Below are positions 35,857 to 44,429 of a stretch of DNA of 64,000 nt, piece after piece (the first letter of the stretch is position 1; each line of letters begins with the position of its first letter). Under the pieces are notes generated by a model. That model searched no databases and was not told the origin of the DNA. It was given only the letters and a program-made list of their open reading frames with translations. Both the position numbers and the translations under genes were made by a program. The DNA is from Vondammii sp040505895 (GTDB lineage: Bacteria > Pseudomonadota > Gammaproteobacteria > Chromatiales > Chromatiaceae), in NCBI GenBank assembly GCA_040505895.1, contig JBEVXU010000016.1, positions 124,001 through 188,000 on the forward strand, written 5' to 3'.

Positions 35857-36687
35857 ATGATCAGCGAACTCGAATTCCAGGACGCACTACAAAACGCTAT
35901 CAGTGAAGATCGAATTATCCTGCCAACCTTGCCGGAGGTGGCGCTTCAAGTGCGGGATGCTGTGGAGAGTGAAGATACCACTGCCGTACAGGTTGCCGAA
36001 CTCGTAGCCACCGACGCTGCCCTCTCAGCGCGACTGCTTCAGGTTGCCAACAGCCCGCTCTATCGCGGCAGATCCCCCATAGACAGTATCCAGGTAGCAA
36101 TTACCCGACTCGGCAACAAACTGGTTCGCAGCCTGGTGGTCAGTCTGGCAATGAAACAGATCTTTCAGGCCACCTCCGATACGCTGGACAAAAAGCTGCG
36201 CACCAACTGGGCTCAGAGCGTTCAGATAGCCGCCATCAGCCGAGTACTGGCTCATCCTCTTCCCCAGTTGGACAGGGATCAAGCGATGTTGGCGGGACTG
36301 ATCCACAATATCGGCTCCCTTCCGATTCTGATCATGTCGGAAAACTACCCACAGCTGATCGAAAACGACTCACGCCTCGACTATTTTGTCGACCAGCTCT
36401 CCCCGGTTATTGGTAAGCAGATCCTGGAAGCTTGGAATTTTCCCAACAGCCTTGTGCAAGTGGCCGAGCACTATAAAGACTTCGCCTATGATGGAAGCAA
36501 CGATTCCGACTATGTCGATGTTGTCCTTGTAGCACGACTCCAGGCGCTAGACATACACCAGATGGAAGAGATTGATATTACCCAGATCCCCTCCTTTGCC
36601 AAGGTAGGTCTCGAACCTGAAGTGGATATTGTCACCATAGAAGGCGTAGCGGAAGATCTGGGGGAGGTTGAAGATATCCTGCTTTGA
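35857..36687 (+). CDS. HDOD-domain protein
   Basis: The 276-aa cytoplasmic protein is a nearly pure HDOD domain (about 15-215, ILPTLPEVALQVRDAVESED, then VATDAALSARLLQVANSPLY and AGLIHNIGSLPIL). HDOD proteins lack a full HD phosphohydrolase site and act as signalling scaffolds. It has no GGDEF, unlike the protein at 15055. A short acidic tail follows. It lies alone, flanked by repeats. Confidence 0.9.
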   Translation: MISELEFQDALQNAISEDRIILPTLPEVALQVRDAVESEDTTAVQVAELVATDAALSARLLQVANSPLYRGRSPIDSIQVAITRLGNKLVRSLVVSLAMKQIFQATSDTLDKKLRTNWAQSVQIAAISRVLAHPLPQLDRDQAMLAGLIHNIGSLPILIMSENYPQLIENDSRLDYFVDQLSPVIGKQILEAWNFPNSLVQVAEHYKDFAYDGSNDSDYVDVVLVARLQALDIHQMEEIDITQIPSFAKVGLEPEVDIVTIEGVAEDLGEVEDILL

Positions 36688-36704
36688 TCGTTAGCAGCTT
36701 TTTG

Positions 36705-36896
36705 AAGGCCACTTAACTCCTTGTTGGGGAGCCTCTGATTAAGTCTGGTTAGATTTAGGCTGAGATAAAATTGTTCTAATTTGTTTCGAAGTGAGCGGTA
36801 ATAGCCATTCTATTGCTGCGATCTTCGGAGCGAATTGGGGCAATTTTAGCCAGCGTAAAGCAATCATGACTTGATCAGAGTCTCCTTAAGTGGCTT
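36705..36896. repeat. fold-back element, about 190 bp
   Basis: The terminal arms GGCCACTTAA (36707-36716) and TTAAGTGGC (36887-36895), the subterminal CTGATTAAGTC / GACTTGATCAG and the inner AAAATTG / CAATTTT pairs make an imperfect palindrome over the whole stretch. It has no ORF. With REP R2 it fills the gene-free 36688-37142; the rest of that stretch up to 37142 shows only the likely promoter of the next gene. Confidence 0.6.
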
Positions 36897-36922
36897 TGTA
36901 CACAAAAATCCAGCAATCCGGT

Positions 36923-36986
36923 GTAGGAGCGAACTTGTTCGCGATGAATAGACCTCGGAGCTAATCGCGAACAAGTTCGCTCCTAC
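36923..36986. repeat. REP-like palindrome R2 (perfect arms)
   Basis: Two exact 23-base complementary arms (36923-36945 and 36964-36986, core GGAGCGAACTTGTTCGCG) flank an 18-base loop. The sequence resembles the REP palindromes of Pseudomonas and relatives, which are mobilised by REP-associated tyrosine transposases. Confidence 0.9.
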
Positions 36987-37142
36987 GGGATGCTGTTTTT
37001 TCCCTACGGAGATAGGTTTCAGGATTATTCTACACAGCAATCCTTTTTGATCCAGAAGTACCTATTTACCTGCGCCTATGCAGGACGCTAGAATTGGCGC
37101 CATAAGTTCAAAGTAAAACAATTAACGACTTCGGAAAAACAT

Positions 37143-37619
37143 ATGACCAGTCAACGTAAAAAAGAGATCGAATCACTACGCGCCAAGCTCGCTTCTCTGG
37201 AAGCTGAGCATGAAAAAGAAGAGCAAGAGCGTGAAGCACAGAAAAAAATCTACCAACAGCTTCTCTCATCATTGGAAGAGGCAGGCATCTCCTTTGACTC
37301 TTTCATTCGCTGCAACTACCGCGACATTCGCAAAGTAACGGTAAAGATTGAGCGTGAGAAGGAGAAAGAGAAAGGAGAGAAAACGGCAAAGAGTACGGTC
37401 AAACACACTAAAGCCACAGTAAAGAAACGTCGTGGCCACAAAATCAAGGCAACCGTTACAGTAAAGATTCCCGCAGGCCAATACAGCAATATCCCAGCAG
37501 AGCCGGAGAAGGTATTTACCGTCAAGGAGAAAGGTCCCCGGCCCAAGGTACTCAAAGCCTACGCCGAAGAGGTGGGCCTGGAAGCCTTTATGAACAACTG
37601 CCGAATCGCCGGCAGCTAA
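37143..37619 (+). CDS. basic coiled-coil protein, possibly H-NS-like
   Basis: The 158-aa product has an N-terminal coiled coil (about 1-45, KKEIESLRAKLASLEAEHEK), a highly charged Lys/Glu linker (about 65-115), and a C-terminal block with EKGPRPKVLKAYAEEVG. The layout of an oligomerising coiled coil, basic linker and C-terminal Gly-x-Arg-Pro-Lys block recalls H-NS-family nucleoid proteins, but the H-NS core motif is not clear. Assignment is therefore tentative. It ends at a strong terminator shared with lysS. Confidence 0.55.
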   Translation: MTSQRKKEIESLRAKLASLEAEHEKEEQEREAQKKIYQQLLSSLEEAGISFDSFIRCNYRDIRKVTVKIEREKEKEKGEKTAKSTVKHTKATVKKRRGHKIKATVTVKIPAGQYSNIPAEPEKVFTVKEKGPRPKVLKAYAEEVGLEAFMNNCRIAGS

Positions 37620-37641
37620 TTTCCTGAGTTAGCTGACCAAT

Positions 37642-37670
37642 AAAAAAGGGGGCTGACGCCCCCTTTTTTT
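37642..37670. terminator. bidirectional intrinsic terminator
   Basis: An A-run, a GGGGGC/GCCCCC stem with a TGAC loop, and a T-run sit between the convergent coiled-coil gene and lysS. The A/T tracts on both sides allow termination in both directions. Confidence 0.95.
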
Positions 37671-37692
37671 AATATCCATTATTAAACGACTA

Positions 37693-39189
37693 TTACTCCG
37701 GCCTCATATGCGGGAAGAGCAGCACATCACGGATTGATGGAGCATCGGTGAACAACATCACCAGGCGATCGATACCTATGCCCTCACCCGCTGTCGGGGG
37801 CATCCCGTGCTCCAATGCACGTACATAATCCTCGTCATAGTGCATCGCTTCATCGTCACCCGCTTCCTTCTCTTCCACCTGCTGTCTGAAACGTTCCGCC
37901 TGATCCTCGGCGTCGTTAAGCTCGGAGAAACCATTGGCGATCTCGCGGCCACCGACAAAGAACTCAAAGCGGTCGGTAACAAAGGGATCATCATCGTTAC
38001 GCCGTGCCAGGGGGGAGACCTCGGTGGGGTATGCAGTGATGAAGGTTGGGTTCATCAACCGATGCTCCACTGTCTTTTCGAAGATCTCGATCTGCACCTT
38101 ACCAAGGCCATAGCTATCTTTTAGATGAATACCCAGCCCCTCAGCGATAGCTCGCGCTTTATCGATATCGCCCAGAGCCTCTTCACTGATATTCGAGTTA
38201 AAGTGCAGAATTGACTCTTTGATTGTCATGCGATCAAATGGTTTGCTGAAGTCGTACTCTTCACCCTGGTAGCTGACCAGCGTACTGCCCACTACCTCCA
38301 TGGCTAGTTTACGCAGCATATCCTCGGTCAGGTTCATCAGATCATGGTAGTCAGCATAGGCCTCATAAAATTCGAGCATGGTGAACTCAGGATTATGCCG
38401 GGTGGAGAGCCCTTCATTACGAAAATTGCGGTTGATCTCATAGACCCGCTCAAACCCACCCACTACCAGGCGCTTCAGGTAAAGCTCCGGTGCAATACGC
38501 AGAAACAGCTGCATATCGAGGGCGTTGTGATGGGTAAGGAAGGGCCTCGCTGTGGCACCGCCCGGTATCGCCTGCATCATAGGGGTCTCCACTTCCATGA
38601 AGTCTCGGCCATTGAGGTAGCTGCGAATAAACTGCACGGTGCGAGTGCGAATTCTAAAAGTCTCCCGTGAAGTTTCACTCATGATCAGATCGAGGTAGCG
38701 CTGGCGATAACGTTGCTCCTGATCGGTGAGACCGTGAAACTTCTCAGGCAACGGCCGCAGGGATTTGGTCAGCAGCCGGAATTCATCACAGCGTACCGAC
38801 AGCTCACCGGTCTTGGTCTTAAAGAGCTGCCCTTCTGCACCGACAATATCACCCACATCCAGCTCTTTTTTGAACTGCTGATTGTAGAAACCTTCAGGCA
38901 GAGAGTCGCGCTGAACAAACAGCTGAATGCTGCCCGACATATCCTGCACATGAGCAAAGCTCGCCTTACCCATGATACGGCGGCTCATCATGCGGCCGGC
39001 AACCCGAACCCGGACACCCAGCGCCTCCAATTCTTCAGATTCCTTCTCGCCATACTCAGCATGAAGTTCACCCGCCACCACGTTACGGCGAAAATCATTG
39101 GGAAAGGCGATACCACGTTCGCGAATCTGCCCCAGTTTCTCGCGCCGTTGGGCTATGAGCTTGTTCTCGTCCTGGATTTGATCAGTCAT
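37693..39189 (-). CDS. lysS: lysyl-tRNA synthetase (class II)
   Basis: The 498-aa enzyme has an N-terminal OB-fold anticodon-binding domain (about 60-150) and a class II core with motif 2 FRNEGLSTRHNPEFTMLEFY and motif 3 GIGIDRLVMLFTDAPSIRDV. It charges tRNA-Lys in the cytoplasm. It follows prfB on the same strand, the frequent prfB-lysS order, with REP R3 in the spacer. Confidence 0.98.
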   Translation of the reverse strand: MTDQIQDENKLIAQRREKLGQIRERGIAFPNDFRRNVVAGELHAEYGEKESEELEALGVRVRVAGRMMSRRIMGKASFAHVQDMSGSIQLFVQRDSLPEGFYNQQFKKELDVGDIVGAEGQLFKTKTGELSVRCDEFRLLTKSLRPLPEKFHGLTDQEQRYRQRYLDLIMSETSRETFRIRTRTVQFIRSYLNGRDFMEVETPMMQAIPGGATARPFLTHHNALDMQLFLRIAPELYLKRLVVGGFERVYEINRNFRNEGLSTRHNPEFTMLEFYEAYADYHDLMNLTEDMLRKLAMEVVGSTLVSYQGEEYDFSKPFDRMTIKESILHFNSNISEEALGDIDKARAIAEGLGIHLKDSYGLGKVQIEIFEKTVEHRLMNPTFITAYPTEVSPLARRNDDDPFVTDRFEFFVGGREIANGFSELNDAEDQAERFRQQVEEKEAGDDEAMHYDEDYVRALEHGMPPTAGEGIGIDRLVMLFTDAPSIRDVLLFPHMRPE

Positions 39190-39220
39190 TCTTCAACTCG
39201 TCTTTCAATGTTCTATTGGA

Positions 39221-39269
39221 GTAGGAGCGAACTTGTTCGCGATAGAGGTCTGAACAAGTTCGCTCCTAC
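39221..39269. repeat. REP-like palindrome R3
   Basis: Left arm 39221-39243 is identical to that of R2. The right arm 39252-39269 is shortened by a few bases. It lies in the 86-base prfB-lysS spacer, six bases from the prfB stop. Confidence 0.9.
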
Positions 39270-39275
39270 TGTATT

Positions 39276-40374
39276 TTACAGTCCGCTTTTCAGGCTCGCC
39301 TCAATAAACAGATCCAGCCCGCCATCAAGCACCGCCTGGGTGTTACCCGTCTCTACACCTGTTCTCAGGTCCTTGATACGAGACTGATCCAGTACATAGG
39401 AGCGGATCTGACTGCCCCAGCCGATATCTGACTTGGTCTCCTCCAGTGCCTGCTGTCCCTCACTGCGTTTCTGCATCTCCAGCTCATAGAGCCTTGCCTT
39501 GAGCTGCTTCATCGCCTGGTCTTTATTCTTATGCTGGGAGCGGCCGCTCTGACACTGCACCACCGCACCTGTTGGCTTGTGGGTGATTCGCACAGCTGAC
39601 TCGGTCTTATTCACATGCTGCCCACCCGCACCGCTTGCTCTGTAGACGTCGATGCGCAGATCGGCCGGATTGATATCAATCTCAATCGAGTCATCGACTT
39701 CCGGGGAGACAAACACGGCGGCAAACGAAGTGTGCCGACGATTGCCCGAGTCGAAGGGGGATTTCCTCACCAGTCGATGAACACCAATCTCGGTTCTCAA
39801 CCAACCAAAGGCATAATCGCCGACTACACGAATAGTAGCGGACTTGATCCCAGCTACATCACCGGCAGAAACCTCCATCAACTCGGTTTTAAATCCTCGA
39901 TGTTCACCCCAGCGCAAATACATACGCAGCAGCATCTCCGACCAGTCCTGGGCTTCGGTGCCACCGGAACCCGCCTGGATATCGACAAAGGCGTTATTGG
40001 GGTCCATCTCACCCGAGAACATACGCCTGAATTCCAGCTCAGACACCTGTACCTCGTAGCCCTCCAGATCTGAGATCAGCCCGTCAACAGTCTCTTCATC
40101 TTCCTCTTCAAAGGCCATTTCTAGCAGATCGCCCACATCGGAGAGACCACCTCTCAACTCATCCAGAGTGATCACCACCGTTTCCAGTGCTGCACGTTCG
40201 CGGCCCAAGGCCTGAGCACGGTCAGGCTCACTCCACACTCCGGGATCTTCCAGTTCCCGCAGAACCTCGGTCAGACGCTCCTGCTTCTCATCGTAGTCAA
40301 AGGTACCCCCTCAAGGTCTGGGAGCGTCCTTGTAATTCACTGATTTTGTTGGTGATCGGATTGAGATCCTGCAT
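39276..40374 (-). CDS. prfB: peptide chain release factor 2, with programmed +1 frameshift
   Basis: The zero frame starts at ATG 40374 (MQDLNPITNK), reads 25 codons to CTT, then meets TGA at 40297-40299. Ribosomes shift +1 to GAC and continue to 39276, giving 365 aa, the size of E. coli RF2. The main frame keeps the SPF anticodon-like motif (KSPFDSGNRR) and the catalytic GGQ (GAGGQHVNKTESAVRITHKP). RF2 terminates at UGA/UAA, and the frameshift makes its synthesis self-regulating. It precedes lysS. Confidence 0.97.
40297..40310 (-). promoter_or_regulatory. prfB +1 frameshift site
   Basis: The reverse strand reads AGGGGGTACCTTTGAC: an internal Shine-Dalgarno-like AGGGGG three bases upstream of CTT, then the in-frame TGA. 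This is the known RF2 recoding arrangement. Confidence 0.95.
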
Positions 40375-40412
40375 AGCTTACCTCACACAAAACTGAGCGC
40401 GAATGTTACACT

Positions 40413-40575
40413 AGGAGCCTGTCTGAGAATAGACCAACCTGCTGCAACTGCGTCTGATTGGTCAGATTTCCCGATCCTTTTCGTCAAATAGGCCCACTAT
40501 TCTCCTCAAAGGATCGAAAAATCTGACTCCATCAGTCACAGTTTCGCTACGGTCGCTATTCTCGGACAGGCTCCT
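40413..40575. repeat. fold-back element, 163 bp
   Basis: The 20-bp terminal inverted repeats (40413-40432 and 40556-40575, left end AGGAGCCTGTCTGAG) have one mismatch, and internal arms (GTCTGATTGG... / ...CATCAGTCAC and GATCCTTT/AAAGGATC) extend the palindrome to almost the full length. No ORF. A 16-base piece resembling its end lies at 52308-52324. It accounts for most of the gene-free stretch between prfB and 40769; the remaining ~190 bases show nothing further. Confidence 0.75.
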
Positions 40576-40768
40576 AAGTTAGAGCCCAGAAACCCCCATC
40601 CGGAGGTGTTTCAGGGGTTTGGCTCACATGTTCAAGGCGGGCTACACTGAAATTCTCGGATACTACTTGTGCGACTCACAATAATTGCATAGTGTTAGTC
40701 ATGAAACGGGCAACAGCCGCCTATCTCTCCCATAAGCCAGACAATAATAGATTTTTCCTTGTACCATC

Positions 40769-41821
40769 ATGAATCTCGACCTCAATAAGTTTCGCACACT
40801 GACACCGATACACGCTCTCTACGAGGAGAGCCTGCAGCACTTGGCCGAAAACACCCATTTACAGCGCTACCAGAAGGGTGAACAGTTGTTCCAGATGGGC
40901 GACCAGGACAACACTGCAATATTTCTTATGAGCGGTGAAATCCAGCTCGATGATGGTGAGCGGCAGCAACAAATTGCTTCGGGCACAGAGCAGGCCCTTT
41001 ATGCTCTCTCGAACCAGAAACCGCGAAAACATCAGGCTACAGTGCTCTCCGATAGTGCCGTTATAGCCAGTGTTGATGCGCGCCTACTGGGGAAACTACT
41101 GGCATGGGGGGAGTTTGCCGAGACACAGCTGCCTGGCGCTTCTGTTTTGGATGGCGGTATAACGACCGGTCCAAGCGTGGAAGAGAGCGCATGGATGATG
41201 GCGATGTTGCAGACAAACACCTTTTTGAAACTACCGGCGGCCAACATCCAGATGCTTTTCACTCGTATGGAAGAGGTAACGGCCAAGGCTGGCGAGGTGA
41301 TCATCGACATGGGTGAAGCAGGAGATTACTACTACATCATCGCTCAAGGGCGCTGTCGCGTCACCCACCCTATGGATTCAGGCGATGCGATTCTTGCTGA
41401 ACTGGAGAGCTGTGACAGTTTCGGTGAGGAGGCATTGATCTCAGATGCTCCTCGTAATGCGAAAGTCACCATGCTGACAGATGGCAAGCTGATGCGTCTC
41501 TCCAAGGAGGATTTTACAGATCTGATGGAAGCGCCGTTACAAAAGCCGATTGACCTGGAAACCGCCACTGACTTGGTGCGCGCAGGGGCGGTCAGGATCG
41601 ATGTCCGTTTGGAAGATGAGTTTGAGAACTGCCACGTGGAGGGAGCAGTCAACATTCCCCTGCATCTACTGCGCAGCCGATGCAATGAGATGGATAAATC
41701 TCTCAAGTACATCTTCTGCTGTGATACAGGCCAGCGCAGCTCAGCCGCCGCCTTTTTAATGAACAAGTTGGGATTTGATGCCTATCTTCTGCAGGGCGGC
41801 CTCCCGGCCTTGGGAAAATAG
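40769..41821 (+). CDS. tandem cyclic-nucleotide-binding domains with C-terminal rhodanese
   Basis: The 350-aa protein has two cNMP/Crp-type beta-barrel domains (about 10-115 and 135-255; second with GEVIIDMGEAGDYYYIIAQG and SFGEEALISDAPRNAKV) and a rhodanese domain (about 262-348, RIDVRLEDEFENCHVEGAVNIP) with an intact active-site Cys in FCCDTGQRSSAA. No helix-turn-helix follows, so it is not a Crp-type regulator. In the second cNMP domain the Ala-Pro-Arg-Asn-Ala pattern resembles a phosphate-binding cassette; the first is degenerate. Function is unknown; a redox or sulfur-transfer switch controlled by a nucleotide is conceivable. Confidence 0.85.
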   Translation: MNLDLNKFRTLTPIHALYEESLQHLAENTHLQRYQKGEQLFQMGDQDNTAIFLMSGEIQLDDGERQQQIASGTEQALYALSNQKPRKHQATVLSDSAVIASVDARLLGKLLAWGEFAETQLPGASVLDGGITTGPSVEESAWMMAMLQTNTFLKLPAANIQMLFTRMEEVTAKAGEVIIDMGEAGDYYYIIAQGRCRVTHPMDSGDAILAELESCDSFGEEALISDAPRNAKVTMLTDGKLMRLSKEDFTDLMEAPLQKPIDLETATDLVRAGAVRIDVRLEDEFENCHVEGAVNIPLHLLRSRCNEMDKSLKYIFCCDTGQRSSAAAFLMNKLGFDAYLLQGGLPALGK

Positions 41822-41834
41822 CCGACAACCAACG

Positions 41835-43181
41835 CTAACACTGGGCTTCCAGCTTCCAGCTTGGTAACACCCCACTCCCACTCTTACTCTTACTCTTACT
41901 GATACCAAAGGGGTGGCAGATACAAAAATCGGCCACTGCTACCAGCTGCTCACCGGCGTAGAGCAGCGGCAGACGACCACGCATCCAGGGAGGGATTCCT
42001 CTCTCCTGGTAGAAATTTTTAAAGCTCATCGAGTGAGCTCTTCCCTGGATGTGAAGACGCCCATCCAGGGGATGATAGCGGATCTGCAGCTTTGCACCAT
42101 CAAGTAACCGTGGATCAACTCCCCCTTCTCCCGCCAGCAGTTGAAAATCACCCATACCCGGCGACAAGCGCCATCTCATATCCGGTTCTAAGACCACCAC
42201 GTCGGCTGCATCAACGTCCACCAATGGAGTCATCAGATAGAGCTGTTTACGATAGCGCCTTACTTCCGCTCCTGACCACTGCAGCAACGGTGACCTATCC
42301 TCACCCGCATTGATTACTTCGTTGATAATGCGGTTAAGCTTGTCCGTACTGGGCAGGAAGAAACCCGAGCGGGTTATCCAGTGGCGTAAAAGCGCCCTGA
42401 CTCTTGCCATTGGGAGCGCCAACAAGCGAGGTATCTCAAGGGTTCCCACTTTGGAGCCCAACACAGTTTTCAGATCCTCGGCTGCCTGCGCTTCAATCAG
42501 CTCGTGGCTCTCAGCACAGTGGCCGGCACTACGTGAAAAAGTACGTGCGACACCAGGCCAACGTGCCTGTAACAGGGGGAATATCTCGCTTCTCAGGTAA
42601 TTTCGATCAAACGATAGGTCAAGGTTACTGCTATCCTCCACCCAGCTTAGTTGTTGCTGGGTAGCATAAGCCTCCAGCTCACTCCGCTGAAATCCCAGCA
42701 GCGGTCTTGCTCGAAAACCGTCACCAAATCTATCAATCTTCGGCATCGACCCGAGTCCGGCGGGACCTGCTCCCCTCAGGAGCTGTAGCAGGAGTGTCTC
42801 CGCCTGGTCATCCTGGTGATGTGCGGTCAGCAGAAGATCTCCTTCACTGATCAGCTGCAGAATCGCCCTGTATCTCGCCTCTCTAGCCAGGGCTTCAAGG
42901 CTCTCCCCCTTTTTTGGCGACAGAGCCAGACGAACAGTCTCAAGAGGAACACCCAACTCTTTACAGGTTGCGATACAGTGCCTCTCCCAGTCATCGGCAT
43001 CAGACTGTAGCCCATGATTGATATGGATGGCACGAAGGGGGACGGTCAGCCGGCCAGACAGGCTAGCCATGGCATGGAGAAGTACGTGGGAGTCACGACC
43101 ACCGCTATAGGCGATCCAATAACATGCAGGCTGAGGAAGTTCCTTCAGAAGCTCATAGAGGGCGGCCGCTGATATGTGCAT
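41835..43181 (-). CDS. tilS: tRNA(Ile)-lysidine synthase
   Basis: TilS converts C34 of tRNA-Ile(CAU) to lysidine with ATP and lysine, which changes its decoding to AUA. The 448-aa protein has the PP-loop motif YSGGRDSHVLLHAM (about 24-37), HHQDDQAETLLLQLLRGAG and the C-terminal domains including RAHSMSFKNFYQERGIPPW. Its last ~20 residues are low-complexity (KSKSKSGSG) and coded by CTCTTA hexamers and a CCAGCTT repeat, so the 3' end has been altered by repeat expansion. It follows accA by 27 bases. Confidence 0.96.
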   Translation of the reverse strand: MHISAAALYELLKELPQPACYWIAYSGGRDSHVLLHAMASLSGRLTVPLRAIHINHGLQSDADDWERHCIATCKELGVPLETVRLALSPKKGESLEALAREARYRAILQLISEGDLLLTAHHQDDQAETLLLQLLRGAGPAGLGSMPKIDRFGDGFRARPLLGFQRSELEAYATQQQLSWVEDSSNLDLSFDRNYLRSEIFPLLQARWPGVARTFSRSAGHCAESHELIEAQAAEDLKTVLGSKVGTLEIPRLLALPMARVRALLRHWITRSGFFLPSTDKLNRIINEVINAGEDRSPLLQWSGAEVRRYRKQLYLMTPLVDVDAADVVVLEPDMRWRLSPGMGDFQLLAGEGGVDPRLLDGAKLQIRYHPLDGRLHIQGRAHSMSFKNFYQERGIPPWMRGRLPLLYAGEQLVAVADFCICHPFGISKSKSKSGSGVLPSWKLEAQC

Positions 43182-43208
43182 ACTATTCGTTACAGTGCAT
43201 TGTCGACG

Positions 43209-44165
43209 TCAGCCGGCGAACTCTCCGTAGCCCATCAAGCGCTGGTATCTCTCATCCAGTAGCTTATCGATCGGTGTCGCCTGCAGATGCTCAAGTGTAT
43301 TGAGCAGTTCATGCTTCAGGTTGCGGGCAACGGTCGGAATATCACGATGTGCACCACCCAGTGGCTCCGGCACGATGGTATCGATCAAACCCAGCTCTTT
43401 TAAACGGCCCGAGGTTATGCCCATCGCTTCCGCCGCCAGAGAGGCCTTCTCGGCACTCTTCCAAAGAATGGTGGCACAGCCTTCAGGAGAGATAACAGAA
43501 TAGGTACTGTACTCCAGCATCATCACCCGATCACCGACTCCGATAGCCAGAGCACCACCAGAACCTCCCTCGCCCATCACTGTACAGACAATAGGTGTTT
43601 TCAGTCCGGCCATCACCATCAGATTTTTAGCAATCGCCTCACTCTGACCACGCTCTTCTGCACCGATACCTGGATAAGCACCGGGGGTATCAATGAAAGT
43701 GAGGATCGGTAACTTAAAACGCTCTGCAGTCTCCATCAACCTTAGCGCCTTGCGATAGCCTTCCGGGCGGGGCATACCAAAATTACAGTGGATCTTCTCC
43801 TTGGTATCTCTGCCCTTCTGATGCCCTATCAGCATGACCGGCCGGCCATCCAAACGAGCGACGCCGCCGACGATAGCATGGTCGTCTGCATAGGCACGGT
43901 CACCGTGAAGTTCCTGGAAATCATCAAATATATGTTCAATATAATCAAACATATAGGGGCGTAATGGGTGCCGCGCCAGCTGTGAGATCTGCCATGGTTT
44001 AAGGGAAGAGAATATCGACTCGGTCAAGGAGCGGCTCTTGCCCTCCAAGCGGAGGATCTCATCCTGGATGTTGATCTCGTTATCATCACCAACCAGGCGC
44101 AGCTCTTCGATTTTCGCCTCGAGTTCGGCGATAGGTTGTTCAAATTCAAGGAAGTTCAGATCCAT
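43209..44165 (-). CDS. accA: acetyl-CoA carboxylase carboxyltransferase subunit alpha
   Basis: The 318-aa subunit transfers the carboxyl from biotin to acetyl-CoA with AccD, the first step of fatty-acid synthesis. It has the standard N-terminus MDLNFLEFEQPIAELEAKI and the core segments HGDRAYADDHAIVGGVARLD, KLPILTFIDTPGAYPGIGAE and GEGGSGGALAIGVGDRVMML. It lies downstream of dnaE as usual, but a 162-bp fold-back element separates them. Confidence 0.98.
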   Translation of the reverse strand: MDLNFLEFEQPIAELEAKIEELRLVGDDNEINIQDEILRLEGKSRSLTESIFSSLKPWQISQLARHPLRPYMFDYIEHIFDDFQELHGDRAYADDHAIVGGVARLDGRPVMLIGHQKGRDTKEKIHCNFGMPRPEGYRKALRLMETAERFKLPILTFIDTPGAYPGIGAEERGQSEAIAKNLMVMAGLKTPIVCTVMGEGGSGGALAIGVGDRVMMLEYSTYSVISPEGCATILWKSAEKASLAAEAMGITSGRLKELGLIDTIVPEPLGGAHRDIPTVARNLKHELLNTLEHLQATPIDKLLDERYQRLMGYGEFAG

Positions 44166-44248
44166 GGGCGAAATATACCGGATTCGACTGGGATATGACA
44201 GTGCGGTTTAGCCACTTTTGCCTACAAAAAGTGAATAGGATGAATCAT

Positions 44249-44410
44249 ACCTGAATCCGTGACTCCAGGGCGGATACAGAGTGTAAGATATTGGTTTCAC
44301 AGTGGATTCAAAAAATCTTAGTTTCACCCGTAGGTTAAACGGGCATTTTTTGAACCGCTGTGGAATCAAGAGCTTGTGCTCTGTGCCGTCATGGAGCCAC
44401 GGATTCAGGT
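44249..44410. repeat. fold-back element, 162 bp
   Basis: The 19-bp terminal inverted repeats (44249-44267 and 44392-44410, left end ACCTGAATCCGTG) have one mismatch. Inner arms (CACAG-GGATTCAAAAAAT / ATTTTTTGAACCGCTGTG) and a central CCCGT/ACGGG hairpin make the whole unit a long imperfect palindrome. It sits exactly in the dnaE-accA joint and has no ORF. Confidence 0.75.
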
Positions 44411-44429
44411 CATATTACTGCACCTCAAC

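Noticed and set aside
41874..41900. Satellite array as a separate non-coding element
   Set aside because: It lies within the tilS coding frame and is read as its tail.
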